A stretch of 64,000 nt of DNA from Paracyclopina nana (lineage: Eukaryota; Arthropoda; Copepoda; Cyclopoida; Cyclopettidae), in the NCBI GenBank assembly GCA_019096065.1, contig JAGUCH010000007.1, positions 828,501 to 892,500 of the forward strand, given 5' to 3'. Position numbers and translations under genes: made by a program. The notes below the pieces were generated by a model. The model did not search any database. It saw nothing but the letters and a program-made list of their open reading frames with translations, and had not been told where the DNA came from. This document shows, in pieces, positions 53,258 to 64,000 of this stretch (position 1 is the stretch's first letter; every line of letters starts with the position of its first letter).

Positions 53258-54204
53258 ACACTAGACTGCAGGCTAGACGCAGGAATGAGAATTTCCATGC
53301 ATTTTCATATTAAAGCAAGAGGTAAAGAAGGCAGAGCATTTTTTGGCTGTGACAGCCACTCCATTTTGTTTCTCCTTGGTTTGGCTCGAATTCCATTTGC
53401 ATTTGTGCTCCATTCTGTCATGATGGCATCTTTGATGGTGTCGAATTGCACGAGGGGTGGAGTGGAAAAAATAAGCAGACAATTGTCCTCTAAGCAGAGC
53501 TGAAAAAAGTGTCCAATGTGGGTGGCTTAGATCTCTCTATTATGTGATGCATTTCGTGCCATGTCACACAGGGAGATGATATTTAGACAAAAAATGACTC
53601 ATTTTTGGGCAAGCATAAATTAAGCCAGTTATTTATGAATGTTCACCCCAGCAGCCCTGTGACATTACAATTTTTCACATCAAACTCACCCCATTATAAT
53701 ATTCATAAGGTTGCTTGATTTATGCCCCCAAATTTTTACTTGGATGACATTTGCTCAGCAGTAGCCCATCATTTTAGTTAGTAAAAAAATAAACTGAGAC
53801 TTTGGCCACTGAGGAGGAGGTAGAAATTGTGGTTTAATAATGATTGATCTAAATGTCATGTCCTGAAGGTTGATCAAAGTATGCTATATAACTATAGCAA
53901 GAAATATGTGGTAAAGCAAAATGGGCCATGTGGTTTCATGTATCATTAAAACTGGATGTGATCCTGATAATTGTGATGAAAAACAGCCCTCAATCACTTG
54001 CAGATTCTTTGAGACTTCTATGACAGCTCTGAGACTGCTTGACTGAGTCAGATGAGATGCTGAGAATACTGCTGAGTCACTGAGATACTTGGAATTTTGC
54101 TCAACATTTGTATTAAGATTCTTGGAAAATTTGCTGAGCTGCTCGCAACCATAGTTATTATTAATAGAGATGTTTGGAATCTGAGCTAGACACTTTTCAT
54201 TTGA

Positions 54205-54450
54205 ACTGAGATGCTGAGATTCATTGCTGAGATTCATAGTTACTGAGATTCTGAGATTCATGGCTGAGATTCATAGTTACTGAGATGCTGAGTTTCATCG
54301 CTGAGATTCATAGTTATTGAGATACTGATATTCATTGCTGAGATTCATATTTTCTGAGATTCTGAGTTTCGTTGCTGAGATTCATAGTTACTAAGATGTT
54401 GAGATTCAAGGGCTGACATTCATAGTTACTGAGATTCGCAGTTACTGAGC
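54205..54450. repeat. Minisatellite, GAGATTCATAGTTACTGAGA units
   Basis: Roughly 36-bp units of GCTGAGATTCATAGTTACTGAGATGCTGA type, diverged. TGCTGAGA words also extend from 54000 to 54600. Confidence 0.75.
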
Positions 54451-55276
54451 AACTAATAACATTCACTTATTTTTGGCTGAGATCAAGATTATGTGATATG
54501 CAAATGTATGCTGAGATGCTGAGAAATCCAACTGAGAATCTCATTTTTAAGTGCTGAGAATGTTAGCTGAAATACTTTGAATATCAGCTGAGAACCTTGG
54601 AATTTTGAAAAGTCTGAAATCAGCTGAGTTGCGAATTGCAAATCTTGGTAATTTATTGGAATCGATTTGTTTGCCATGTGATTTCCCATTGCAAATTCAA
54701 CTCGTGCGGCTGTGCAAAATTCTGGTTGTCCATTGTGGCAAAGAGCATTCAAAGTTTGGTATTCAATGTGCAGACGTTGACAGCTTTTACTTTGCACATA
54801 GAAACGTGTGCCCCTTGAAATCCTACATATTTTATTGGCTACCAAGGGAGAATCTACATGACAGCTAAAGTGTGACCATAATAATGCCTGGCTCAGCTAT
54901 CGAATTGCATCTAATCAAGAGTACAATGCGAAATCAGGTTTCATTGCCTAGCTGGCTCCTTCATATAAATGAAGTGACAAATCTTATCTCTCCTAAATAA
55001 TCATTTGAAGCAGCCAATTTGGCATTTCCCTAGAAGATTTGGCTCTTTAATACAAATCATGTCAAAATAGAACTTACAGTTTTCTATTTAATATCATAGT
55101 AGTCTTTAGTTAATTTTACAATTTGAATTTTCGCGCTCTTTTTTCATTTAGAGCATTTGCAAGGCTGATATGCTAAAAATGTAGTAAAATGGATCAAGAT
55201 GGCTTTTTCATCTTATTTTCGGCTCTTTTCAGCTGCTCCAGTCTGGCTCTGTTTATCCAGTCCTGTTTGTAAACAG

Positions 55277-55612
55277 GGATATGCTAAAATACGCAACATG
55301 CGCAACATGCGCAATATACGCAATATGCGCAACAAACTACTAAAATACGCAACATGCGCAACTACTAAAATGCGCAACATGCACAATTTCCATTATTTAT
55401 CTTTTTTGAAACCAACAGGTTTTATTTTCTAATTATTGTCATTTACTAATACATACTAAATAAAAATGTCAGCTTAACGAAATAATCTGAAAAAAAGTTT
55501 ATGAAAAAAATCTAATCTATGTAATATAACTGCTAGATTTTATTACCAACTTCAAGACTTCAAGTTTGTTGCGCATTTTAGTAGCTACTAAAATGCGCAA
55601 CATGCGCAACAG
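55277..55612. repeat. TACTAAAATGCGCAAC repeats, partly inverted
   Basis: Several copies of ACGCAACATGCGCAAC and TACTAAAATGCGCAAC lie at 55277-55388; 55573-55612 holds an inverted pair (GTTGCGCATTTTAGTAGCTA). The words resemble the TACTAAATACCGCACAC unit of foldback element 1. Confidence 0.7.
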
Positions 55613-55630
55613 ATCTAAAAGTTCCCTACC

Positions 55631-55777
55631 CCCTCAGCAAAAGACCCCTCGAAAAATCCCTGATCGGCCGGGAAAAATTTGAGAGCCGAGCAACTTTTTT
55701 TCATCCGAGCGCAGCGAGTTCTCAAATTTTCCCCGACTTATCAGGGATTTTTTGAGGGGCCTAACTTTTGCTGAGGG
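55631..55777. repeat. Palindrome with GC core, 147 bp
   Basis: CCCTCAGCAAAAG at the left pairs with CTTTTGCTGAGGG at the right, and CCCCTCGAAAAATCCCTGAT with its counterpart inside. The centre holds GAGAGCCGAGC and GAGCGCAGCGAG. It could fold into a long hairpin. Confidence 0.85.
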
Positions 55778-56309
55778 TGGTGGGAATTCATTTTTCTCTA
55801 ATTAACTGAAAATCCCTGGTTGGTTGAAATTCCAAGACAAGCTCGACCTACTATTTCGATCCATCATACAACGACCCAAGTGAACTAGTTGTGAGCTGTG
55901 GCTTCTAGCTGAATACTTAGACTCAATTTGGTCCCAGTCTCAAATGTCAGCTGAGTCACCGATGTCCGATTGATGACATTGCACTGCAATAGCCTTAGTG
56001 GAACAACAGTTTTGAGTAGGGATAATTCCTACGCGAGATGGCGCTGGGAGCTCCATCGGGGCAGATTATTTTCGTAATTCAAGGGTTTCAGTGGGTTTTA
56101 TTGGACTTTTGAGGCAAACTTGATGATATTTTGACGCATTGAAGGGAGTTTGGCATTTTCAGCTAAGTTTAAACCGAGTTTTAGAGCATTTTTTTTCGGA
56201 CTGCCCCGATGAGCGACTGAAGCGCCACTCTGTGCTAAAATACCGCAACTAAGTTCCACTAAGGCTATTAGCAATTCACATTTTTCAACAGAGTCACAAA
56301 ACTAAACCT

Positions 56310-56630
56310 GCAAATTGAGGCTGCTATAGACCAAGATTGCAATTTGAGGCTGTTTTAGATGAAAAATGAGGCCAATTAAGACTACAAAAGTGAGACTACT
56401 CGAGACTATGATTTGAGGCTGCTAAAGACTGCAAAATGAAGGCTGCTGAGAACTACAAATTGAGGCCGTTCATGACACAAATTGAGGCTGCTCATGATGC
56501 AAATGGAGGTTGCTCAAGACTACACTTTGAGCTAACTCAAGATTACAATTTGAGACCGCTGAAGATTTATAATTAAGGCTGCTGCTCACGACTACAAATT
56601 GAGGCCGTTCAAGACTACGAAAGCAGAGTC
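56310..56630. repeat. Degenerate repeat of TTGAGGCTGCTCAAGACTACAA
   Basis: About ten diverged units of roughly 27-30 bp. No coding potential. Confidence 0.75.
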
Positions 56631-56649
56631 CAAAATGTCTCTAGCGCAC

Positions 56650-57965
56650 AGGCAGCCTATGTTGCAAATCTCCGATCTTGACATCAAGCTACCAAAAAAG
56701 CTGTAGGAAAAAAATTCCCCTGGTGATATTTTTTCCCCAGAAAAAAATTTCCCTGGTTAATTTTTTTCCCATTATTGCTGCTACCGGCAGAGAAATAAAC
56801 AGAGAACTGCTTGGAAATAGAAACCTAACCAGGGATTTTCGGTTACTGGTAGAGAAAATGTAATCTTTTAAGCTTGATAATGATTCTTATTTTTGCTGAA
56901 AAATATATTTGATAAAGTGTATATAAGCAGCTAACTTTTTACAGTCTTATCTGTTCATCTTCAAACTCCTTAAGGAATTGGAACGCAAGATTCATTTGTG
57001 CAAAAAGGAGTTCTCAGTGCATAAACTAGCTGTGTAGAGTTGTCATTCTGCATGTTTTTTACGAACAATGCAATTTTTCTCAAGCAATTATTCACATTGC
57101 ACAATTTTCGCTCCTAGTTAAAAAAGTTGCCAAAAAATGGGATAGTTTCAGTTAGTATTTTGCGCTAGGAGACCAGTCTTTTGAAAACTAGGGCAATGAG
57201 TTTCGCTTCTAGCTAAAATAAGCTGACAGAAAATATGCAAGTTTATGTGAGGTTTTGGCACTAGGAGACCATTCTTGTCAAAACTAGGTAAGACAAAGGC
57301 TGATATTTAGCCTTTTTCTAAAAATGCAATTTTGCTTAAGCAATTATTCACCACATTGACTTGAAGAAGGTCCTAACCCAAACTCTTTACAGCACCCAAA
57401 AAATATAGTGCATTTATTGAAAGTTTGAAAGTTTATGTTCTTAGGGTTCATTTGGTATTCAAAAATCCTGGCTTCCGATAACATAAAATTTTCAAAAAAA
57501 TCTAGCACCTACATTTTATTATTTTTTGAGATCATGTATATCAGTGACCCACTCTGAAAAAAGAAGATCAAACTTTTTTTATTTCATAAGCAGGTCTGTA
57601 AAATGCACCCAAAGTGATATATTTGTTGCCAAACTGATTATGCAAAATTAATCAAGGTGGCAGTAATCAACTTTTAGCATAGCTTTATCTCCGTTTCCGT
57701 TCAACCTAGCCATTTTACTGTCAAGTAACTTAAGTTTTATTTTTGAATATTAGTGGGGGTCATTCAAGCTAACTATCCTCAAAAAATGAGCCGTTTTTGC
57801 GCAAAAACGTTTTTATCTTTATGTTATTGGAAGCTATAGGCCAGGATTTTTATTTTATATGATGGAAAGCAATTTTTGCATGTATAATTCAGTTTACCAA
57901 TTTATTCAACTACACATATATATATAAAAGCTCTGACCTTTTACTTTATTAAGATACATACATTA
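56650..57965. other. Intergenic, nothing recognised
   Basis: AT-rich sequence with no gene or clear repeat, apart from CCCTGGT-like words at 56717-56830 that may be another decayed palindrome. Confidence 0.45.
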
Positions 57966-57970
57966 TAAAG

Positions 57971-58255
57971 TATTTTATATACTGTAATACGATTTCCTCG
58001 TGTTATAATTCAGTTTACCGATCCGACTCAGCTCTTTTATATCACAGTTCTTTCTAAGCAATTTGGGGGATATTAAATACTTAACGGCCCTGGAATCGAA
58101 TTCGAGGGATTTTAAGTAGTTTAATGCCCCTCATATTCCATGGAACTAATCAACATTCCAAAGAAGTTAGAAAAAAGAGAGAATCATCCAAGATTTGAAC
58201 CTCAGCCAGTTGGATCAGCATTCCAATACTCTAACCACTGAGCTATGGAAGCACC
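57971..58255 (-). mobile_element. tRNA-derived SINE, copy B
   Basis: Reverse complement of copy A at 45058. The tRNA-like head (58190-58255) and the tail with GAGCTGAGTCGGATCGGTAA are well conserved; the middle 100 bp is more diverged. Confidence 0.85.
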
Positions 58256-58298
58256 ATGAAAATTGCATGCTATGTATAGGACTTAAACATAATTTAAG

Positions 58299-58498
58299 TG
58301 TAGGAGGTTCGCATAGACCCCCCGAGGATGACACGCGCGCCCGCGGGATAGCAATGGAAGAATATGCTACCGAGGAATTAGGCGAGGTGTTCACTCGAAT
58401 ACGTCCGTTTATTAACTGCTCTATACAATTCGTTTCACCGGGACGTGGCGCTCACCGAGCGCCCACGAGCACACCCGTATACTCGCGTTCCTGCTACA
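58299..58498 (-). mobile_element. Solo LTR of the Ty3-type element
   Basis: Read on the minus strand it starts TGTAGCAGGAAC and ends CCTCCTACA, 200 bp, and matches the LTR at 59235-59428 along its length with substitutions. TAAG flanks both sides (58295-58298 and 58499-58502), a 4-bp target duplication. No internal element sequence is present, so it arose by LTR-LTR recombination. Confidence 0.82.
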
Positions 58499-58533
58499 TA
58501 AGCCAGATAAAGAAACCAAAAAAATCAAGGAAT

Positions 58534-58600
58534 GACTGGGGTTTGAACCCTAGGCTGCGGAATCAAGAGCCAAGCGCTCTAACCACTATGCCATAGGTGC
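58534..58600 (-). pseudogene. tRNA-like sequence (decayed, Lys-CTT-like loop)
   Basis: A-box GGCATAGTGGTTAGAGC and B-box GGGTTCAAACCCC are good, with loop CTCTTGA. The anticodon and acceptor stems do not pair properly. It is a tRNA pseudogene or another SINE head, different from copies A and B. Confidence 0.6.
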
Positions 58601-58776
58601 AACTCACAAGAAATGTATTTTTAAAGTCTGTTTTATTGCTCTCAAACCACTGGATGCTAGCTGATGAGAGCCAGTGATGCATAGCATAAAAACCAAGCAG
58701 CATTTTCTAGGGCATGGGGCAGCCCGGTAACTTCATTAAAACACTCGAAAATTGTATTACAGTATATAAAATAGTA

Positions 58777-58963
58777 TATTTTGAGCTGGGGCACGTAAAG
58801 TAGGGTCATTAAATAGCTGACCTCAGATTTTAAAATGGAAAAACACTCGTACAATTACAGCCCTCGCAGGCTCGGGCTAGTAAAGCTGTACTCGAGTTTT
58901 CCCATTTTAAAATCCTCGCTCAGCTATTTAATGACCCTACTTTACGTGCCCCAGCTCAAAATA
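58777..58963. repeat. Perfect-armed palindrome with GC core, 187 bp
   Basis: TATTTTGAGCTGGGGCACGT and its reverse complement bound the element; arms of about 60 bp pair almost fully. The core reads CCCTCGCAGGCTCGGGCTAG. A strong hairpin is expected. Confidence 0.88.
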
Positions 58964-59064
58964 AATAACTATTATTGATGGAAAGCAATTTTGGCATGTA
59001 TAATTCAGTTTACCAATTTGGCTCAGTTTATTCAACTAGACATATATAATATCTATTAATATAT

Positions 59065-59234
59065 GTAAACAATTTATAAAACAAGCTAATAAAACAGCTG
59101 AGCAAATTTTGTAAAGTAAAAATCGAGTGGCAACTTTGCGGGCTCGAGCTTGTGAGAGCCAAGTAATGCTACGAGATTTTTACTTTACAAAATGAGCTCA
59201 GATATTTTGTAAGCATGTTTTGTAATTTGTTTAC
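59065..59234. repeat. Palindrome with GC core, 170 bp
   Basis: Arms GTAAACAATTTATAAAACA...TTTTGTAAAGTAAAAATC pair with the right side ending GTTTAC. The core is GGCTCGAGCTTGTGAGAGCC. Its right end touches the first base of the Ty3-type LTR. Confidence 0.82.
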
Positions 59235-59428
59235 TGTAGCAGGAACACGGGTATACGGGTGTGTTCTGTGGGCGCCTGCGAGCGCCCCGTCCCGGTGAAA
59301 CGAATTGTACAGCAGTTAATAAACGGACGCACTCGAGTAAACATCTCGACTAGTTTCAGTAGCAAGTTCTCTATCGCTACCCGCGGGCGCGCGTGTCATC
59401 CTCGGGGGGTCTATACGAACCTCCTACA
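59235..59428 (+). repeat. 5' LTR of Ty3-type element
   Basis: TG...CA ends, matching the inverted solo LTR at 58299-58498. Confidence 0.82.
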
Positions 59429-59804
59429 AGTTGGCTCGGTGCTGAGGACAACTCCCCGAGTTATCGACACCTTCGCCCCAACAAACCCGCAAATAAGGGA
59501 CAGCAATATGGCTGAGCAAATAGCCAGATGGGACCAAAAGGGGCGTGGCAAGGAGCCACACCCGTAGGCCAACACCACAGTCCAAGCAAGACACCGGTGA
59601 CACCGGCAGCGAGTCGTCACCCTTGCGCCAGTCAAGCATTCGTGCCAGAATGACCAGAGCACAGCATCCACCCCAGGCCGAGGTCGGGCGCGTCCCTTGA
59701 GGCCGTATGCCCGGATCGCATGGAGGTGTTGTGGCAGTAGGCATCGCGACACTATAGCAGAAAATCGCGAATACGCTGTCAGCCGGCTATCGTACGCCGA
59801 GCAA

Positions 59805-60006
59805 GCTTGTCCTCGGCTGAGGCCGCCACAGAGAATGGCGAGCATCACCAGGAGAGCACGGGCCCTCAGGCAGCAAGATCGCTGGACACCTGAGTCGCTA
59901 GAATCACCTCGCTTGTCCTCGGCTGAGGCTGCGCCACAGAGAATGGCGGGCATCACCAGGAGAGCACGGGCCCTCAGGCAGCAAGATCGCTGGACACCTG
60001 AGTCGC
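59805..60006. repeat. 106-bp tandem duplication in retroelement leader
   Basis: GCTTGTCCTCGGCTGAGG recurs at 59805 and 59911, with near-identical sequence to CTGGACACCTGAGTCGC in both units. The open frame at 59697-60341 crossing it shows no known domain. Confidence 0.88.
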
Positions 60007-60926
60007 CATCACAGCCTCGCCCTCGCAACAAGGCCACCATCGAAACCTTGGCAGGGAGGCCGCGTTACTCTGCAGAAAAACGCGCATTTGTCAGAACGAT
60101 TCATGTTAATAATTGCATTAAGATCAATAAACAACAACTAACTACACGCTCCCAAATACCAGCGCGCGCAGCCAGAAAGAAATCAGGCCACGACTATCGA
60201 TTACCCCCGAGAAGTATACCTCGGGAAGCCGTCAGGCGGACCCCAGCGGCGGGCCGCCAGGCGAAGGCCGGAAAAGGCTTGGCTCTTGAGGATCAGTCAG
60301 GATCACTGAGCAATGTATTAATAGGGAAGTTAATCCCTTGACCCGTAGATGGGTCGGCTCAACCGCTTATCGCTAATCCGCTCACGGTCACTTTCGAGAT
60401 TGATCAGGCACAAAATATGGCCATAAATGGTCACTCGGAGACCGGCATTGTGTCGCGCAAATACGGTCGCAAATAGACCAAGCCGCTGGCCTCTTTATGG
60501 CCCCATTCCCAAGGTTACTCCTAGTAACAGGGGAGATCGACTGCTGTTGCAGCTGCAAGAAGTTGTAAACTAAATCTCGCATCCTGTTGCTAATGAAGCT
60601 TCGCTAATAGCTAAATAGCTAAAATTGGCCGCCTAAATCACCGGTCGTAAACCAGATCTTGTAAACAATCTTGAGAGAGAGTCGTTTTAAAACAATTTAT
60701 CAGAGGGGCCAGAATTCCCCTGCTGGCCATGAGAGCGGCCGTTGCGCTGATCTGGTGACAATAAAAAGAGAGCTGATCGGGGGGTCGAGCCCAGTTCTTT
60801 GGAAGCTCCCAAGGCTATTACACCCCCAATCTTCTCGCTTTGCACCATTTCACCGCTGGTAAAACGCAACACTTTCAATTGCTTGTACGCTTAAGCTAAC
60901 TCCTTCTGTATAGCACAGTAGACATC

Positions 60927-62279
60927 ATGATGCTTCGATCACCAAAGCAACGCCCATCTTCCGCTGACGAAGACCCCGATAATCTCTCCGATCCTGGCCA
61001 CCTCGCCGGCTCGCGCCGGGAGGAGGTCGAGGTCCTCGCGCCCTTCGGGGTTGGCGGGGCCCAAGGGGGCAACCCCCTCGGGGTTGGCGGGGCCCAAGGA
61101 GGCAATCCACTTGGGGCCCAGGGCGGGACCCACCCACGATCGGGCACGCCCACAGGGGGAAGCGGCGGCGCCGCTGGCGGGCTTCCGCCGCCCCAATTGG
61201 CCGGGCCGAACAACGCACCCCCGGCGTCAGGAGACATGCAAGCCATGATGCTCCAACTCCTTCGCGGGTTCGAAGCCCAACGGAACGCCGACCTCGAGAC
61301 CAGACAGAGGGAGGCCGAGTTGCGACAAGTGGAGGCGGAAGCCCGGCGCCTCGAGGCCGAGGCCGCCGCGGCTCGCGCCGGTCGCAAGCGGAAACTCGAG
61401 AAGTTTGAGGACACAGAGGCCGATAAATGGCTCACCTTCCGCCTGCATGTAGAGGCCACCTTCTTGGGTTCAACGGCCTCGGAGGCCACCAAGAAAATGG
61501 AGATCAAGCACGCCATGGTCGGGGTGGCGCTCCGGACGGTCAACGAGGTCGACCTCCGACTGGGTGACGAAGCCTTCACCTTCATGCACCTGCTGGATGC
61601 GTACGAGAGGTTCTTCGTCACCGCCACGTCCTCTCAGGTGGCCCGTATTGCCTTGGAGACTGCCCAGCAGAAGGCAGATGAGGCTATTCCGCAATGGCAT
61701 GCCCGCCTGAGGAGCATCTTTGTTCGAGCCAGACCGGAGCTCGCCAAGGAGGTCGAGACCTACCCTGACCTCATCCGCATCTTCGTCACCAAGATGCACC
61801 GCAAAGACGTAGTGATGGGCCTCGCCGGGCACAAGTTCGCCACCATGGCCGATGCCCTGGAGGCCGCTTGCCAAGCCGAGTGTTGGATGACGATCGGGCA
61901 AAGCAAAGGCCGAGTAGCCGCCCTGCATTCCTCGGATGCCGATGCCGACATCACTTGTTTCTACTGCGAGAGGAAAGGCCATCGCCGGGCCGAGTGCCGC
62001 GCCCTCGAGCGGGACAAGCGCAACAACCGTTACAACCCCAAGATCAACAAGTGGCACAAAGCTGCAAGCCAACTGCAGCAACGCTCTTCGTCCGCCTCGG
62101 GCAAGTGGGGGTCGGGCCAGCCTTCGGACCGGAAGCGGTCCTCCGATTCCAACCAGTCCCGCGGCAAGCAGTCCGCTGGCAAGCGGCCCAAGGTCAACGA
62201 GATCAGTGAGGCCGGCCCTGAGGCCGAGTCGGAAGCTTCCGGGAATACGCCGGCGGGAAACGACCCGACCCGGTTGTAG
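60927..62279 (+). CDS. Gag protein of Ty3-type element
   Basis: 450 residues from the ATG at 60927. A Gly/Pro-rich N-terminus with small tandem repeats (GVGGAQGGNPLG) precedes a coiled-coil segment (LRQVEAEARRLEAEAAAARA) and a retrotransposon-gag core (DKWLTFRLHVEATFLG ... IPQWHARLRSIFVRARPELA). The zinc knuckle CFYCERKGHRRAEC is near residue 345. The tail is basic and Ser-rich. The pol frame (-1) is open across the gag stop from 62210, so -1 frameshifting is the likely way to make Gag-Pol. Confidence 0.88.
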   Translation: MMLRSPKQRPSSADEDPDNLSDPGHLAGSRREEVEVLAPFGVGGAQGGNPLGVGGAQGGNPLGAQGGTHPRSGTPTGGSGGAAGGLPPPQLAGPNNAPPASGDMQAMMLQLLRGFEAQRNADLETRQREAELRQVEAEARRLEAEAAAARAGRKRKLEKFEDTEADKWLTFRLHVEATFLGSTASEATKKMEIKHAMVGVALRTVNEVDLRLGDEAFTFMHLLDAYERFFVTATSSQVARIALETAQQKADEAIPQWHARLRSIFVRARPELAKEVETYPDLIRIFVTKMHRKDVVMGLAGHKFATMADALEAACQAECWMTIGQSKGRVAALHSSDADADITCFYCERKGHRRAECRALERDKRNNRYNPKINKWHKAASQLQQRSSSASGKWGSGQPSDRKRSSDSNQSRGKQSAGKRPKVNEISEAGPEAESEASGNTPAGNDPTRL

Positions 62280-64000
62280 AGGGCTCCGCCCGGGTCACGC
62301 CAGCATCCCTCATCTTGGCCGCATTAGACCACATCACACAGCATAAACAATTTTTAACCCAAGTGCCAGTGCACATCGGCCGCATCAAGACGCGAGCCTT
62401 AGTGGACAGCGGAAACAGCTGGCGCACTTGCATCTCTGAGGACTTCGCTAAGCGACTGGGAGTCCTCCCCCACGGGTTGCGACCCCTGGAGGACATGACC
62501 GCTGTGGGCACGGCCCACGCCCGCCATCGGCTGCAAGTGTTGGGGGAACTCAAGCAGCCTCTACGGGTGCAGTTCGGGGAGCACCCTCACGTGTTCTCCA
62601 TCCGCCCGGCAGTGGTGCGCAATTTGTCTATGGACTTCAACCTCTCGGGGCCCTTCTTGAGCCACCACCGCATCGACCAGCTCCACTCGCGGGGTGCCCT
62701 GAGAATTCACGGCCAATGTGTTCCGCTGGTTGGGGCCCTGTCGGCCTCCAGCCAGCCTTCCCCGGGGGAATACCCAATATGTGTCCTCCGGCCGGCCACT
62801 GTCCCGCCACGCAGCACTGCTCTCGTCGCGGCCGTTGCCGCTCTATGGCCTCACGGCGATGCAAAGCCCGCAGTTCTGGAGGCTGAAGGGCAGTTCGCTG
62901 AAGAAACCCAGCTGGCTCCTTGGCTGAACGCCGTGGTGCGACCCTCCGCAGGAGGCCACCTGCTGGTGGGAATGCTGAACCCACTGGATCACCCCTTGCA
63001 AGTAAAGGGGGGCACTCTTTACGGTGTGCTAAGGGAGTACGAGCCCATGGAGGCCGCTGCCCTCGCTGCATCCGCGCCACACCTCCAAGCTATCCGGGCC
63101 GCGGAGCCGCCGCCGGGGCTGTCCCCTGATGCTAGCTCACAGAAGAAGATCGAGTTCGCGATTCAAGCAGGCGGATTGAAAGAAAACGACCTCCTTCGCC
63201 GGCATCCCGAACGCCTGAGGGCGGCCGCGTCCCCTGCTGGCCGCGTACCTGGGCGCCTTCTCCTTCGATGGTCGCACTGGGCAGACCAAGTTGGTGGAGC
63301 ATGCGATAGATCTCAAGCCTGGCGCCCGACCGATCAACATTAGGCGGAGGCCAATCAACCCCAACCTGGAGTCCTCCTTGAAGGAGCAGATCCATAAGTG
63401 GTTGGAAGAAGAGGTCATCACTCCGATCTCATCCCCGTGGTCAGCCCCACTGGTCCCCGTGCGCAAGAAGGACGGCAGTCTCCGTTGGTGCGTGGATTAT
63501 CGTGAGCTCAACAAAATCACGGTGGTCGATTCCCACCCCATCGGGGACGTGAGGGACAACCTGAGCCGGCTAGCCCGCTCCACCGTGTTCTCCACCCTGG
63601 ACGCGGTGGGAGCCTTCAACGTAGTGCCGATTCGCGCTGAGGACGTGGAGAAGACTACGTTCTCCACTGGGGATGGCTCGTATGCCTTCTTGAAGATGCC
63701 TTTCGGGCTCACGAATGCCCCTAAGACATACAGCCGCTTGAACCGCCTGGTATTAGAGGGCGTGCCATGGAACGTGGCCCTGCCCTACCTGGACGACTGC
63801 TTGGTTCACTCCCCGATTTCGATTCGCACTTGCAAAACCTCAAGATCGTCCTCCAGGCCCATCAGAAGCCAGGCCTGTTGCTCAAGCCCACCAAGTGCCA
63901 CCTCTTCCAGACCAGGGTGACTTACCTCGGGCATGTTGTCACACCGAAAGGGCTGGAAGTCATGCCAGCTTACATAGATCTCATTCGCAAGTGGCCGCTA
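62210..64000 (+). CDS. Pol of Ty3-type element (protease-RT), two frame breaks, truncated by window
   Basis: Protease: HIGRIKTRALVDSGNSWRT near 62380 carries the DSG active site. The frame then runs to about 63235, where it shifts; reverse transcriptase continues in the +1 frame with INIRRRPINPNLESSLKEQI, YLDDCLVHS (active-site DD) near 63790, and shifts back at about 63812 to LQNLKIVLQAHQKPGLLL. The two breaks cancel each other, so the middle block is one frame off: either two single-base indels in a dead copy or sequence errors. RNase H and integrase are beyond the window. Confidence 0.82.

Larger units (their letters stand above)
59235..64000 (+). mobile_element. Ty3/gypsy-type LTR retrotransposon, 5' part
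   Basis: GC content rises sharply from here. A 194-bp LTR (59235-59428, TGTAGCAGG...CCTCCTACA) is followed three bases on by TGGCTCGGTGCTGAGG, a possible primer-binding site. After a 1.5-kb leader come gag (60927), protease and reverse transcriptase. The element runs past the window edge. Confidence 0.85.

Noticed and set aside
54489-54845. 118-codon frame on the minus strand
   Set aside because: Overlaps a minisatellite at its end, has no recognisable domain and no supporting neighbour exon.
59411-60341. Long GC-rich frames on both strands (209 and 214 codons)
   Set aside because: They cross a 106-bp tandem duplication in the retroelement leader, are open on both strands because of high GC, and show no known domain.

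Overview
This window is animal nuclear DNA: AT-rich, with short spliced introns (GT-AG, one GC-AG), and no bacterial features. An arthropod, perhaps a crustacean or other non-insect, fits best. The reasons are a pickpocket-like DEG/ENaC channel, a tyrosine-decarboxylase-like enzyme with a long C-terminal extension, tandem GILT genes with a CPDS site, a secreted single-domain VWC (SVWC) protein and BEL/Pao and Ty3-type retroelements. The species cannot be named from sequence alone.

Layout. 0-2.2 kb: a 106-bp direct repeat and a 9-bp-unit minisatellite. 2.2-6.4 kb: first exon of a lysosomal-type alpha-mannosidase (-), a secreted, probably GPI-anchored carbonic-anhydrase-related protein (-) and an unrecognised secreted protein (+). 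6.6-16.35 kb: a complete BEL/Pao retrotransposon (-) with 157-bp LTRs that read the same. It sits in one copy of a 405-bp tandem duplication of the secreted gene's 3' end. It carries gag-pol plus two extra ORFs, the larger resembling a WRN/RNase D-type 3'-5' exonuclease followed by zinc knuckles. 16.7-23.05 kb: an 11-exon amino acid decarboxylase (-). Its introns hold two foldback elements and decayed copies of one exon. 23.2-25.1 kb: two tandem GILT genes (+). 25.8-27.8 kb: DEG/ENaC channel (-). 29.2-31.4 kb: a small unknown gene (+) whose coding end overlaps that of a repeat-rich SVWC protein (-). 31.9-36.9 kb: three unrelated seven-helix membrane proteins and a secreted cysteine-rich protein. 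36.9-40.5 kb: Na-K-2Cl cotransporter (-). 42.3-43.2 kb: a third foldback element. 43.4-47.3 kb: a small unknown gene, a small secreted PAN-like protein, a tRNA-headed SINE and an intronless retinol saturase (-). 47.4-58 kb: no convincing gene, but several minisatellites, an E-box/forkhead repeat cluster and short palindromes. 58-64 kb: a second SINE, a solo LTR, two hairpin palindromes and the 5' part of a GC-rich Ty3/gypsy-type element that runs off the right edge.

The main theme is mobile DNA. Three foldback elements with tandem-repeat arms have apparent 8-9 bp target duplications, and a family of short palindromes shares a GC-rich core. The BEL element and foldback 1 each have a near-identical unoccupied site nearby, so their boundaries can be read directly. 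Host genes are compact: three have AATAAA overlapping or beside the stop codon. Exon boundaries were worked out by hand from splice consensus and reading-frame continuity. They are consistent in phase but have no transcript support.
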